Notes: generated by a model not told the origin, from the letters alone. A DNA stretch of 14,560 nucleotides from an uncultured Lentisphaeria bacterium (GCA_905211485.1 CAJMAW010000082.1:1-14560); one strand, 5' to 3'; counted from the stretch's first letter, positions 1 through 7,640 are shown. Translations and numbers: made by a program.

Positions 1-232
1 CGGCTGCCGCGTCCCGCGGGAGGGCATCACGCAGAACATTGAATACACCCGCTCCTTCGCCGCATACAAGCCCAGTACCCTGCAGGATTTTGAGGCCGGC
101 CGTCCCCTTGAAATCGACGCCCTTCTCGGAGAACCCCTCCGCATCGCGGACAAATACCGGATTCGGGCCCCCCATATGCGGACTCTTTTTGCCCTTCTCA
201 AACTGGCCGCAAGAAAAAATCCCGGAGAATAA
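1..232 (+). CDS. panE: 2-dehydropantoate 2-reductase (ketopantoate reductase), C-terminal fragment
   Basis: This is the last 76 residues of a gene cut by the left edge. The frame opens at base 2 and ends at TAA 230-232. The tail contains PSTLQDFEAGRPLEIDALLG followed by EPLRIADKYRIRAPHMRTL. This matches the C-terminal helical domain of the ApbA/PanE family, in which an S/T-LQD-x-x-x-GR-x-x-EID-x-x-x-G signature lines the substrate cleft and a final P-x-x-x-x-L helix closes the domain. Family members reduce 2-dehydropantoate to pantoate with NADPH in cytoplasmic pantothenate/CoA synthesis. The NADPH-binding Rossmann half lies outside the window, so a paralogous ketopantoate-reductase-like oxidoreductase cannot be excluded. 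The gene converges on the minus-strand operon to its right. Confidence 0.8.
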   Translation, partial: GCRVPREGITQNIEYTRSFAAYKPSTLQDFEAGRPLEIDALLGEPLRIADKYRIRAPHMRTLFALLKLAARKNPGE

Positions 233-747
233 GCCGCTCAGAATTTTTTCCCTCCCCATCAGTACTTGCAAAGTCCCGGGGAAAAAAAGCCTTTTTTTCT
301 TTTTTCTTTTTTCTCTTTCTTCTTCTTCTCTTCCTGCTCCTTTCTTTTGCTCCTGCCGGAAGAAAAGTTCCCCTTCATTTCAGCAGAGGAGAAAGCAAGA
401 CCGTGACCATCGCTGTTCCTCTGGAAAATCAGTTCCATTCGCTTGAAGGAACAACGGGGGAAAACAGGGGAAAACGGGAGAAAAGGGAAAAAAGGAAACA
501 GGACAGAAGTCAAGAGGAAAAGAAAGAAAAAGAGGGAGAAATCCCATTCATTCTGAAAGGATTTCTCCATGACGCTCCGGATTGGGCTGACGGTGTCCGG
601 ATTGGATCAAAGGTCCTGTCTGCTTTTCCGGAAGGCCGAACAATGGATGTGTCTTCTGAATTCCTCTGTTTTTTTCAGCGCGGCAAACTCATTTGATGTG
701 ATCCTGCCTGCGCGAAATGTCTGTTGCGGAGAAAAAGAGCAGAAGAG
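233..747. other. Convergent intergenic region with Py tract then Pu tract
   Basis: No credible gene lies here. A pyrimidine-rich tract (about 291-345) follows the panE-like gene on the plus strand. A purine-rich tract (about 450-541) follows further right, so the minus strand is pyrimidine-rich there. Each tract lies downstream of the gene that would be transcribed into it, which suits two convergent transcription stops. At 282-298 seven A and seven T flank GCC and lead into more T-rich sequence, a weak terminator-like structure. Short open frames across the tracts encode Lys/Glu/Arg or Phe/Leu/Ser-rich low-complexity peptides without ribosome binding sites and are not annotated. Confidence 0.6.
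535..568 (-). terminator. Probable intrinsic terminator of the three-gene minus-strand operon
   Basis: GGAGAAATCC (535-544) and GGATTTCTCC (559-568) form a perfect 10-bp inverted repeat around a 14-nt loop. Read on the minus strand, the hairpin is followed directly by a T/C-rich stretch (complement of about 500-534). It lies about 180 nt past the stop codon of the last operon gene. The U-tract is interrupted by C, so efficiency is uncertain. Confidence 0.55.
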
Positions 748-2202
748 TTATTGAAGAAGGGTATCGTCGTCGAGTTCGAGACCGTCGGCGGAGATTCCGT
801 TGTCATCCCCCTTTCCTGAAATGATGTCGTCGATATCGAGGATTTCAGCCTTCTTTTTCTTCACGGCATTGGCGGGATCGCTGACTCCGTCCGAGGCCGA
901 TTTGAAACTGGAAGCGACATTGTCCTGGAGCTGTTTCCCGGACGCCTTTGCCGCCGCTTCAAGTTTTGCGGCACGCTTTGCCATGATTTCGTTCAGGGAC
1001 TTCGCATTCCTCTCGTTCGTGAACCATTTGATTTTGCTGATCCAGCTTTTACACCAGAGGGGGCGGTCGTCCTCGGCTCTCTTCAAGGCTTCGAGAGCCA
1101 TGTCGTAGGATCCGAGAGCGAGAGTATAATCCTTGTTCTTATAGTAGGCGAATCCGAGGAAACGGCAGGTGTCTCCGATCATATAGTTGAGATCGCGGAG
1201 TTTGTCAAACGTTTCAATGGCGCCTTCATAATTCTTCATTCCCGTCTGGGCATGTCCGACAATGATGCTGAGCTGGTTCCATGCCCACTGGGAGGGGGGA
1301 TTCCTCTTGGCTTTCAGAAGCTTGCTGGCTACCTGGAAGGCTTTTTCATAATTTTTCCGGTCGAGATGAAAGTTTGCGAGCTTGATGGTGGCATCGTCCC
1401 TTTTGTCTCTGGGGACTCCTTTCATGTCAATGATGTCCTGATAGACTTTGCACGCCGCGTCAAGATCGGCCTGGGAAGGAGTGGCGTAATAGTTGTTTCC
1501 TGCAAGGATGACATCGCTTTTTTTGATCATGAGATCTACTTTGCGTCCGGGAGGCACTCCCGGAAGAGCGATGGCTTTTTCCAGACAGTCGAGCGCTTCC
1601 TTCTGTTTTCCCGTCTCCAGAAGCATGTCGGAAAGTTTCATGGAAACATTGATCTTGTCATAGACGTTTGCCGCCGGATGCTCCAGCACACGGCGCAACT
1701 GCACAATGGCCTTCACGTAATCCTTGTCCCTCTTGTATGCCTCGGCAAGTTCCTGGAACGCCGCAACTTCCTGTTCCGGCTTCTTTTCCGGCATCTTCAA
1801 ATAGGCCTCCCAGAAGGAGGGGGGGATTTTCTGGTCCAGATAAATGGTGTGGTTTTTCCACTCGTTTGACATTTTCAGAGCATGAAACATTGCATTGGCA
1901 CGCTCTGCCGCGGGAGCCGCGGGATTCTCGGCAATCAGAAAACCGTATTTTCCGACGTTATCCCTGTCTTTTGTCCCGAAAGCGGCTGCAAATGCCGTGG
2001 ATGTCACCTGAAAGCGTTCCGAATCGTTTTTCGCTGCCGAAAGAGCTTCGTCCCAGATCTTGTAACGGTCTGCGAGCGTCTGCGTATCAGCCGCTTTCTT
2101 CATCAGACTTTGAAAATCCGCTCCCTGAAGCATGATGAATGTCGACAGCATGCACAGGACGCAGAAAACGCATTTCGCATTCAGTTGAAAAGTTCTCTTC
2201 AT
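748..2202 (-). CDS. Secreted TPR-repeat protein, last gene of a three-gene operon
   Basis: 484 residues. An N-terminal hydrophobic segment (about residues 9-25, ending near LQG-AD) looks like a signal peptide, so the protein probably acts outside the cytoplasm. Degenerate tetratricopeptide repeats run from about residue 145 to 372, for example AFQELAEAYKRDKDYVKAI, MLLETGKQKEALDCLEKAI, LANFHLDRKNYEKAFQVA and FLGFAYYKNKDYTLALGSY. A Lys/Ala-rich segment leads to an acidic tail (about 454-484) rich in Asp and Gly. No catalytic motif is visible. TPR proteins usually act as scaffolds, so a role in assembling or presenting the operon's enzyme is plausible but inferred. An ATG 6 nt further upstream (2208) is less likely as start: GGAGG (minus strand, 2214-2210) sits 7 nt before the ATG at 2202 but only 1 nt before the other. 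The chosen ATG overlaps the upstream stop codon as ATGA. Confidence 0.85.
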   Translation of the reverse strand: MKRTFQLNAKCVFCVLCMLSTFIMLQGADFQSLMKKAADTQTLADRYKIWDEALSAAKNDSERFQVTSTAFAAAFGTKDRDNVGKYGFLIAENPAAPAAERANAMFHALKMSNEWKNHTIYLDQKIPPSFWEAYLKMPEKKPEQEVAAFQELAEAYKRDKDYVKAIVQLRRVLEHPAANVYDKINVSMKLSDMLLETGKQKEALDCLEKAIALPGVPPGRKVDLMIKKSDVILAGNNYYATPSQADLDAACKVYQDIIDMKGVPRDKRDDATIKLANFHLDRKNYEKAFQVASKLLKAKRNPPSQWAWNQLSIIVGHAQTGMKNYEGAIETFDKLRDLNYMIGDTCRFLGFAYYKNKDYTLALGSYDMALEALKRAEDDRPLWCKSWISKIKWFTNERNAKSLNEIMAKRAAKLEAAAKASGKQLQDNVASSFKSASDGVSDPANAVKKKKAEILDIDDIISGKGDDNGISADGLELDDDTLLQ

Positions 2203-3482
2203 TCCCATTCCTCCAGAAAATCCGTGCTGAACAGATGATCACGCATTGCCTTGCGGCGCATCTCCTCCCATTCGGAGTCCGGGTCCGCGTAACGGTCGTA
2301 ATCCGATGCCATCAGAAGCCTGGCATAGATGGAATTTTCACCGACACGGACTCCGGCGTCGCGTGCGAATTTCAGTTTCTGTTCCCGGTATTCCGCCAGC
2401 TTTTCCGTGTCTCGGATCATGTAGTAGGTGCTGAACGGAAACGTGAACGCCTGACGGCGGCTCAGACCGTAATTGATGTGCGATGGCTCCACCTGCTTGA
2501 GAAAACCAAGCAGCACATCCAGCCGATATTCCTTGGCCAGGGGGATCCCTTTGTTGTCCTTGCCCGGCTTGTAATAAACGGTGGTTGCCTCCTGAAAAAT
2601 TTTTGCCCGGATGCCGCGGATGATACGGTCTGAAAAGGCCGGCAGACGCAGCAGTTTGTCGTTTGGCGTTCCCGGCAGCGATCCCCAGCGGTAGCCTTTG
2701 CCTCCCGACCAGAGAAACACGCGGAAATCCCAGATGCCTTTCGTATCCGGAGAAAGCGGAATGTCTCCCGTCAGATGCTGAAAATCCTGCCATGAAAGAC
2801 GCAGGGTGATGGTCCGGATTCCTTTTTTCTCCGAGAATGAGTATTTCCTCTGCCTGCTCAGATCGAATCCGCGCAGATGCTGTTCGGAAAGACTTCTGAG
2901 AGTCCCGGAACTCGTGTCCAGCACCAGATGCAGATCAGCGCGGCCGAGGAATTCTCCCGAATGAGGTTCAGCGATAATTTCAACGATGTCGCCTTCAGAG
3001 GCGTTGCAGCGGAGAGCGAAGAAAAGCTCGTCACGGGTGACATTGATGAAAAATTCTGCTTTCTGCCCCTTCCCCTCTTCCGCCTTCACCGCTGCTGCGT
3101 CAGCGGATTCCTTTCCGGTGATGGCGGCGGAGGAGGAGTCCTTCTGCAGACTTGTTGCCTCCGCAAGCGCCTTGCGCCGTTCCCCGAAACGGTCGACAAG
3201 CGACGGCTCGTCCGCCATTTCAGAAGCTTCCTTTTCCGTAAGCGGAATCAGGATTTCGATACCCTCTCCCTTTTCAAAGACGGTATCCGCGGTAAATCTC
3301 TCCGTGATGGCGTGTGCATCGTAAATGCTGGCGGAAGGGACGCCTTTCATTTCCTCATCCGTCGCGGGAAGAACGGAGGAGGAGGAAGATTCCGTTTTCT
3401 TCTGCTCGTCCGCCGCTGTCAGACAGCAGCAGGGTGCCATCAGAAGCATGCCCGCCGCAAAAAATGGGAAAATGGCTTTCAT
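2199..3482 (-). CDS. Secreted protein with probable CBM9-like beta-sandwich, middle operon gene
   Basis: 427 residues. The N-terminus has a signal peptide with an unusual CCC run and likely cleavage near LTAA-DE. The CCC does not sit in a good lipobox, so a lipoprotein is possible but not supported. Residues about 25-140 are low in complexity (Ser, Glu, Ala rich) and look like a linker. Residues about 140-285 alternate short hydrophobic strands with turns (AEFFINVTRDELFFALRC, DLHLVLD, IRTITLRLSWQDF, WDFRVFLWSGGKGYRWGSLP). This strand pattern and the Trp/Arg/Gly-rich end recall CBM9-like carbohydrate-binding domains. The C-terminal 140 residues are not recognised. Translation starts at an AAGGAGG site 7 nt before ATG 3482, which overlaps the upstream stop by 4 bp. 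It is probably an accessory glycan-binding partner of the 868-residue enzyme. The CBM9 call is by pattern only. Confidence 0.8.
   Translation of the reverse strand: MKAIFPFFAAGMLLMAPCCCLTAADEQKKTESSSSSVLPATDEEMKGVPSASIYDAHAITERFTADTVFEKGEGIEILIPLTEKEASEMADEPSLVDRFGERRKALAEATSLQKDSSSAAITGKESADAAAVKAEEGKGQKAEFFINVTRDELFFALRCNASEGDIVEIIAEPHSGEFLGRADLHLVLDTSSGTLRSLSEQHLRGFDLSRQRKYSFSEKKGIRTITLRLSWQDFQHLTGDIPLSPDTKGIWDFRVFLWSGGKGYRWGSLPGTPNDKLLRLPAFSDRIIRGIRAKIFQEATTVYYKPGKDNKGIPLAKEYRLDVLLGFLKQVEPSHINYGLSRRQAFTFPFSTYYMIRDTEKLAEYREQKLKFARDAGVRVGENSIYARLLMASDYDRYADPDSEWEEMRRKAMRDHLFSTDFLEEWE
2210..2214 (-). promoter_or_regulatory. Ribosome binding site that fixes the TPR protein start
   Basis: GGAGG on the minus strand lies 7 nt upstream of the ATG at 2202, inside the end of the preceding gene. 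The alternative ATG at 2208 would have only a 1-nt spacer. The site therefore selects 2202, which gives the ATGA overlap and suggests translational coupling. Confidence 0.75.
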
Positions 3483-6085
3483 CCTTTGACCTCCTTGCCG
3501 AGCACTTTCATCATCTGAATGATGTGATCCGCCATTTCCATCCGGAGCAGATCCAGATCAACCTTGTCCGCATCGGTCAGCTCGAACCAGGCAATCGCCT
3601 TTTTCGCAGTATAGATGGCGTCCTGGTTTCCGGAGGCAAAGCATTCTTCGGCCAGCTGACGGAGAAGCGTGGCGTAGCGGAGGTCGTCAAGTCCTTCTCT
3701 CAACCCTTCGAAGGCGATGGAATTCACCGGTCCGTTGACTGTCGGATACGCCATCGTGAAGTTGCGGTAGCGTCCATTGACGCGTTCGTTCCAGAGGTGA
3801 AGTCCGCCAGCGTAGGCGAGCATGAAGAATCCGTCGTAATCCGCGCGGTACATCTTCATGCCGTGGGAGCGGCGCATGAGATCCGGGTTATCCGGCCCCG
3901 CGAACGGACCGGCGTAGCAGACCAGTTTGCCTTTGATTGCATGCCAGCGGTCGGCTATCGGCTTTGCAATTTCGGCAGCCTGCGCGTGAATATTTTCGTA
4001 GGCGGGAAGGTACAAGTAATTGTCGTGCCAGCCGGAGGTGAAGACCTTGGCACCCATCCGGAAGAGAATGTCGCGGTAGGGGGCCATTGCACGGAGGGTG
4101 CCCGGATGCTGAGCCTCGTCGATCCCGTAGAAGTGGATGTCGTTGTGCCCGAAAGCCTTCTGGACGACTGGAAGGATCAGCTCCATTTTCTTCTTAAACT
4201 CTTCCTGGTTCTTTTTGTAGTCTTCGGGAGTCCGTTCTTCCTTGCCTTCATTGTTGATGAATCCGAAATCGTCTGCCGCTCCGGCGCTGCAGACCGGTTT
4301 GAGCGACATTCCGGCCTCCTTCTGCAGAGCGACGTCCCGCAGGAACACTTCCTCCGAACGTTTCGATCCGTCAAAAACGGATACTCCGGGATGATGAATG
4401 TTATGCGCCGCCATGTTCGCATAGTCCATCTTGAGAATTCTTGCGGCTTCGTCCAGATCTTTTGTCATGTCCGCATAGACTCCCAGGTTGACTCCGATGA
4501 TGAACGTGATGTAGTCTTCGTTCAGATCGTATGCCGTTTTCGCACGCGGAAGTTCAAAGGGGTAGACTCGGAGCGTGATGTCAAAGGTGCCTGTGTCTTT
4601 GCCGTCGCAGCGGGTCTGGACGCGGGAAGTGTAGAGCCCTGATTTCGCATCCTGTGGCACATGAACCGTCAGCCAGAACTGCGTGCCGCGTCCGGGAGTG
4701 AGTTTTACAGGCTGAAGGGTCTTTGCATCCTTTACCGGTTCGATGCAATAGTTGAAGGGTTTGACGTTTTCAAAGTTTCCGGAAAAGTTCACGTCGCAAT
4801 ATTTCGCGCCTTCAGGATAGTCGATGCGCAGGAAATTCTTCCGTTTGATTTCATCGACTTTCACCAGCGTGTCGTCATTCAGCAACAGGTCTGGCACGAG
4901 GATCTGGTTCCCGCTGTTGAAATAGCTGTTCCAGCTCGCCTGATACCAGCATTTGACCACCTTTTTGTCGATGGCGCTTGCCGGAATCACGGCGCCGTCC
5001 TTGCTTTTGAAATCGCCGGGAATAAATTCAAATTTCTCGATGTCCTGATACGGATGAATGATGAAGGACAAAGGTTCATATTCTCCTTTCGCGGCTGCGA
5101 CACGGAGATTTGTCGTATATTCCGCATCCGGGGGAAAGGCTTCCGGAGTCCGGATGATCGGACTGACCGGACGGACTTCCATGAGCGCAAAGGGCGCATC
5201 TGAAAGACTGGTCGATTTCAGGACTTTCGCCGCATCCCGGAGATGGAGCATCGTATTGATCTGTTTGGTGAGATCATTCAGCTCGCTCAGCGTGACCTTG
5301 TCCTTGGAACGCATCGAAGTCAGACGTTTCAGAAGATTGTCCCGCATATCTGCAAGTCCTTTGCTGTCCGGATTGAACTTTTCCAGCTCGCTGCGGTATT
5401 CCGTAAAGGATTCCGGACCGATGGCGACGGTGGAAAGTTCCTCTTCCGAAAGGGCGCGGTCCCAGATTTGGATGGAGGCAAGTGCACCGTCAAAGGTCCC
5501 GATTTCGTTGAAATTGAGCTTCAGCGGGAAAAGTTCCGCATCAATGGAGCTCTGATGCAGATTGCCGTCCAGATACAGTTTCATTTCACCCTTGTCGATG
5601 GAATACGTGAAGGCGATCTGATGCCATTTGCCCTTCTCCACGGGAACTGCGCTCCAGAAGGTCGTGTTTCCTCCCGGGCCGGTGATCGGGAACCCCATGG
5701 AAAAATGCTGATTCCCGGAAAAATTCATGCCCAGGCCTGTCCGGTTCTGGTTTTTCGGGAGAATCGAGTCCAGTCTGACCCAGAAACTGATAGTGAAGTC
5801 GAAGCCGTCCAGCTTGTCCTTTATCTCCTTGCCCAGATCAAGTTTTGCGACTGCTTCCTTGCTCCCGTCGAACTTCAGCGCTTTCATTCCCAGAGGGCCG
5901 TTGATGAATTTTGTCTCCTTGCCCGGAATGATTTTTGCATGTCCGCCCCGATCCGTGATGGCTCCGTTTTCAGGTTGACGGATCCAGAGATCCGCAAGCG
6001 GCGCTTTCGCATCCTGGTTCTGGGCGATGGTGTACAGGCTGGAAAACAGGATTCCCGCCAGCAGGAAAACTTTTGCTGCCTTCAT
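3479..6085 (-). CDS. Secreted LamG plus GH123-like glycoside hydrolase (DUF4091 type)
   Basis: 868 residues, first gene of the operon. A signal peptide covers about residues 1-21. Residues about 30-225 form a LamG/concanavalin-A-like domain (FTISFWVRLD, GKWHQIAFTYS, KLYLDGNLHQSS, IQIWDRALSEEEL). A short helical linker (about 228-290) precedes a beta-sandwich with the family signature AAKGEYEPLSFII (about 325-510). A TIM-barrel-like region follows (about 515-770). The end carries YPTVNGPVNSIAFEGLREGLDDLRY (residues 780-804, split by no gap), the hallmark of DUF4091/GH123-type enzymes. GH123 enzymes are beta-N-acetylgalactosaminidases that use an adjacent Asp-Glu pair in substrate-assisted catalysis, and D656-E657 in HFYGIDEAQ fits that pair. 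The substrate is not proven, and the protein may belong to a related uncharacterised family. A GAGGAGAGG site lies upstream of ATG 6085. Confidence 0.85.
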   Translation of the reverse strand: MKAAKVFLLAGILFSSLYTIAQNQDAKAPLADLWIRQPENGAITDRGGHAKIIPGKETKFINGPLGMKALKFDGSKEAVAKLDLGKEIKDKLDGFDFTISFWVRLDSILPKNQNRTGLGMNFSGNQHFSMGFPITGPGGNTTFWSAVPVEKGKWHQIAFTYSIDKGEMKLYLDGNLHQSSIDAELFPLKLNFNEIGTFDGALASIQIWDRALSEEELSTVAIGPESFTEYRSELEKFNPDSKGLADMRDNLLKRLTSMRSKDKVTLSELNDLTKQINTMLHLRDAAKVLKSTSLSDAPFALMEVRPVSPIIRTPEAFPPDAEYTTNLRVAAAKGEYEPLSFIIHPYQDIEKFEFIPGDFKSKDGAVIPASAIDKKVVKCWYQASWNSYFNSGNQILVPDLLLNDDTLVKVDEIKRKNFLRIDYPEGAKYCDVNFSGNFENVKPFNYCIEPVKDAKTLQPVKLTPGRGTQFWLTVHVPQDAKSGLYTSRVQTRCDGKDTGTFDITLRVYPFELPRAKTAYDLNEDYITFIIGVNLGVYADMTKDLDEAARILKMDYANMAAHNIHHPGVSVFDGSKRSEEVFLRDVALQKEAGMSLKPVCSAGAADDFGFINNEGKEERTPEDYKKNQEEFKKKMELILPVVQKAFGHNDIHFYGIDEAQHPGTLRAMAPYRDILFRMGAKVFTSGWHDNYLYLPAYENIHAQAAEIAKPIADRWHAIKGKLVCYAGPFAGPDNPDLMRRSHGMKMYRADYDGFFMLAYAGGLHLWNERVNGRYRNFTMAYPTVNGPVNSIAFEGLREGLDDLRYATLLRQLAEECFASGNQDAIYTAKKAIAWFELTDADKVDLDLLRMEMADHIIQMMKVLGKEVKG

Positions 6086-6127
6086 AAAAAGTTCCTCTCC
6101 TCATCATGTTTTGTTGTGGTCCGCTTC

Positions 6128-6150
6128 CCGTCCTGCGGCGTGGCGGACGG
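6128..6150 (-). promoter_or_regulatory. GC-rich hairpin in the operon leader
   Basis: CCGTCC and GGACGG form a perfect 6-bp stem around an 11-nt loop, about 43 nt upstream of the ATG at 6085. No U-tract follows on the minus strand, so it is not a terminator. It could shape mRNA stability or translation, but no function can be assigned. Confidence 0.25.
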
Positions 6151-6231
6151 CACAATCCCGGGTCTGGAATAGGAAGTTTTTTTTCTTTCGACCTTCTCCG
6201 GGCAGTTTTTTATTTTTCCCTTCAACTTCAA

Positions 6232-6260
6232 TACATAACTCTTCATTCCCGAAAATTCAA
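6232..6260 (-). promoter_or_regulatory. Weak candidate promoter of the three-gene operon
   Basis: On the minus strand TTGAAT (6260-6255) is followed, after 17 nt, by TATGTA (6237-6232). The match to sigma-70 hexamers is partial (4/6 and 3/6), but spacing and position, about 150 nt before the operon start, are suitable. A lineage-specific sigma preference is unknown. Confidence 0.25.
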
Positions 6261-6338
6261 TGTTTCGTGGAAGAATAATTTTGAAAAATACTTTAGAAAA
6301 ACATGCAGAACCCGATCTTGGGGGGTAGTCCGGAATTT

Positions 6339-6352
6339 CTCTGGATCCAGAG
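6339..6352. repeat. Perfect 14-bp palindrome
   Basis: CTCTGGATCCAGAG equals its own reverse complement. It lies about 80 bp upstream of the weak operon promoter and could be a dimeric regulator site or a small 5-bp hairpin with a GATC loop. Nothing in the sequence distinguishes these. Confidence 0.3.
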
Positions 6353-6541
6353 GGGTCTGGAGGGGAAAATCCTTCTGCTTTTTTCCGTCCGTCTCCTGCC
6401 CGGCCGGGGAGGGGGGAGAAAGGAGGCTTCTTGTTTCCTTCCTCTCCCGGGACATTTCCATTGCCCTCATTCCATCTTTTATTTGTTTTTTCTTCTTCTT
6501 TTTTTTGTGTTCAGAAAATTCGGAGCTCCGGATGATTTTTT

Positions 6542-7309
6542 TCAGTCTGTATCCCTGGGAACGAACATGCGGTCTCCGGAATAGCGGTTCACGTGCCATT
6601 CGTTTGCGGCTTTGTCCGGAGCGTTGCGTTCGGCGTGGAAATCTCCGAACAGTGCATTGAAGGTTCTCCCGTGCCGACCTTCATAATATTCCCGCGTCAG
6701 GACATCCTTGTTCGCATCGGAGATCGCGAGGGAGACTCCGGATGCGTAGGGGCTGCTCCCCGCTCCGGGGACAAGTGCATTGTTGAAACGGTTTGCCACT
6801 TCGATCAGCGGTTTCGTGAAATCGCAGAAGAGAACTTTCCGGGTCGGTTTTTTAATTTCATTCAGTTTTCTGGAATATCTGTACACTTTCGTCTGTGTGC
6901 CTTCAAGAGCTTCCACCTTGTAGGCGAAAAGTTCATATTGCGCGGCATAACTGTTGCCTGCAGTCCGTATGCATGCGGAACTGTCCGGTTCCAGAAAGAT
7001 TTTAATTCGGTTGAAAGAAGAATCCCCGGCGTTTCTCAGAACGAATTTCTGTTTTGTCAGATATGGAGTAAGCAGGTACTGCCATGCCACCGTCGGAATC
7101 GGATAGGCGAAACTCACAAAATAGCCGTTGCTGTCCAGAGCATAGGTCTGGGCGGCAAAACCCATTTCCCGGAGATTCGAGAGACAGCGGATGCCGAGCG
7201 CCGTCCCTCTTGCCTTCCCCAGCGCCGGAAGAAGCAGCGATGCGAGAATCGCTATAACCGCAATCACGACCAGAAGTTCAATCAGCGTGAAATATTTTCC
7301 TTTCCCCAT
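6542..7309 (-). CDS. Prepilin-type N-terminal cleavage/methylation domain protein (pseudopilin-like)
   Basis: 255 residues. It begins MGKGKYFTLIELLVVIAVI, a type IV pilin/type II secretion pseudopilin leader followed by a hydrophobic helix to about residue 30. Glu at position +5 after the predicted cleavage (E11) is present, but the residue before the cleavage is Tyr6 instead of the usual Gly. The globular part starts with CLSNLREMGFAAQTYALDSNGY, common in the large DUF1559/H-X9-DG-like pseudopilin families of PVC bacteria. It ends with a related RHGRTFNALFGDFHAE block (H213, G222-D223). The start at 7309 is chosen because AAGGAA lies 5 nt upstream. A longer frame to 7492 only adds Lys/Arg/Glu-rich sequence encoded by a purine tract. 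The protein is probably membrane-anchored or assembled at the surface. No other pilus or secretion gene is nearby. Confidence 0.85.
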   Translation of the reverse strand: MGKGKYFTLIELLVVIAVIAILASLLLPALGKARGTALGIRCLSNLREMGFAAQTYALDSNGYFVSFAYPIPTVAWQYLLTPYLTKQKFVLRNAGDSSFNRIKIFLEPDSSACIRTAGNSYAAQYELFAYKVEALEGTQTKVYRYSRKLNEIKKPTRKVLFCDFTKPLIEVANRFNNALVPGAGSSPYASGVSLAISDANKDVLTREYYEGRHGRTFNALFGDFHAERNAPDKAANEWHVNRYSGDRMFVPRDTD

Positions 7310-7478
7310 TTTTCTTCCTTGTCCTCTCTCTTTTTCTTTTCTTCCTGTCTTCTTCCTGCGGGATTTTACGCTTTTGCCTTCTTCCGCCTTCCCGTTTCCC
7401 TCATGAGCTTGATTCATTATTCCGGCATTTCCCGGCTTCTGATCTGCCTCCGTTGTTTTTTCCCCTCTGACTCTTGAA

Positions 7479-7484
7479 ATTTTA
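7479..7484 (-). promoter_or_regulatory. Possible -10 element of the pseudopilin-like gene
   Basis: TAAAAT on the minus strand matches 5 of 6 bases of the sigma-70 -10 hexamer, about 170 nt upstream of the chosen start. No good -35 hexamer is found at 16-18 nt. The expected -35 position falls within the inverted repeat at 7491-7513, which could suggest an activator- or repressor-dependent promoter. Confidence 0.2.
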
Positions 7485-7490
7485 TGGTGC

Positions 7491-7513
7491 AAAGTTTTTT
7501 ACAGGAAAACTTT
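7491..7513. repeat. 8-bp perfect inverted repeat followed by a T-run
   Basis: AAAGTTTT (7491-7498) and AAAACTTT (7506-7513) flank TTACAGG. On the plus strand C and eight T follow (7515-7522). It could be an operator upstream of the pseudopilin-like gene or an AT-rich terminator for a plus-strand transcript. No plus-strand gene lies immediately upstream, so the operator reading is slightly preferred. Confidence 0.3.
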
Positions 7514-7571
7514 CTTTTTTTTGTCTGAATCGTTTCATAGTGCTGAAAAACCTTCATGCAAAACTTCTGCT

Positions 7572-7640
7572 GAGACATTGGTCCGAAGTAAGGAAGAATT
7601 TTAATGAGCCTCAAGGTCCCGGCAGGCGGAGTTCCGCGAT
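7572..7640. repeat. Possible remnant of a short dispersed intergenic repeat
   Basis: The segment begins GACATTGGTCCGAAG and later contains CAAGGTCCCG, a 10-mer that recurs at about 8026-8035 beside the other repeats. One forward frame resembles the HSERSEE-like strings that arise when intergenic repeats of many genomes are mistranslated. The similarity is weak. Confidence 0.25.

Larger units (their letters stand above)
6086..6541. other. Intergenic region between pseudopilin-like gene and operon
   Basis: No credible gene is seen. The region holds a weak promoter candidate (6232-6260, minus strand), a GC-rich leader hairpin (6128-6150), a 14-bp palindrome (6339-6352), a G-rich stretch near 6400-6425 and a T-rich tract (about 6470-6517). 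For minus-strand transcription leaving the pseudopilin-like gene, that tract is A/G-rich. No convincing intrinsic terminator for that gene is visible, so readthrough into the operon is possible. Confidence 0.5.

Noticed and set aside
282..298. A7-GCC-T7 hairpin as a sure terminator of the panE-like gene
   Set aside because: The stem is only A-T pairs with a 3-nt loop and would be weak. It is mentioned in the region entry but not called as a terminator.
3314..4642. 442-residue open frame antisense to the first two operon genes
   Set aside because: It lies opposite strongly supported coding sequence, shows no domain, signal peptide or ribosome site, and is a typical antisense shadow in a moderately GC-rich genome.
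7310..7492. N-terminal extension of the pseudopilin-like gene starting at 7492
   Set aside because: It adds 61 Lys/Arg/Glu-rich residues before the prepilin leader, largely encoded by a purine tract. The ATG at 7309 has an AAGGAA site 5 nt upstream and gives a normal leader.
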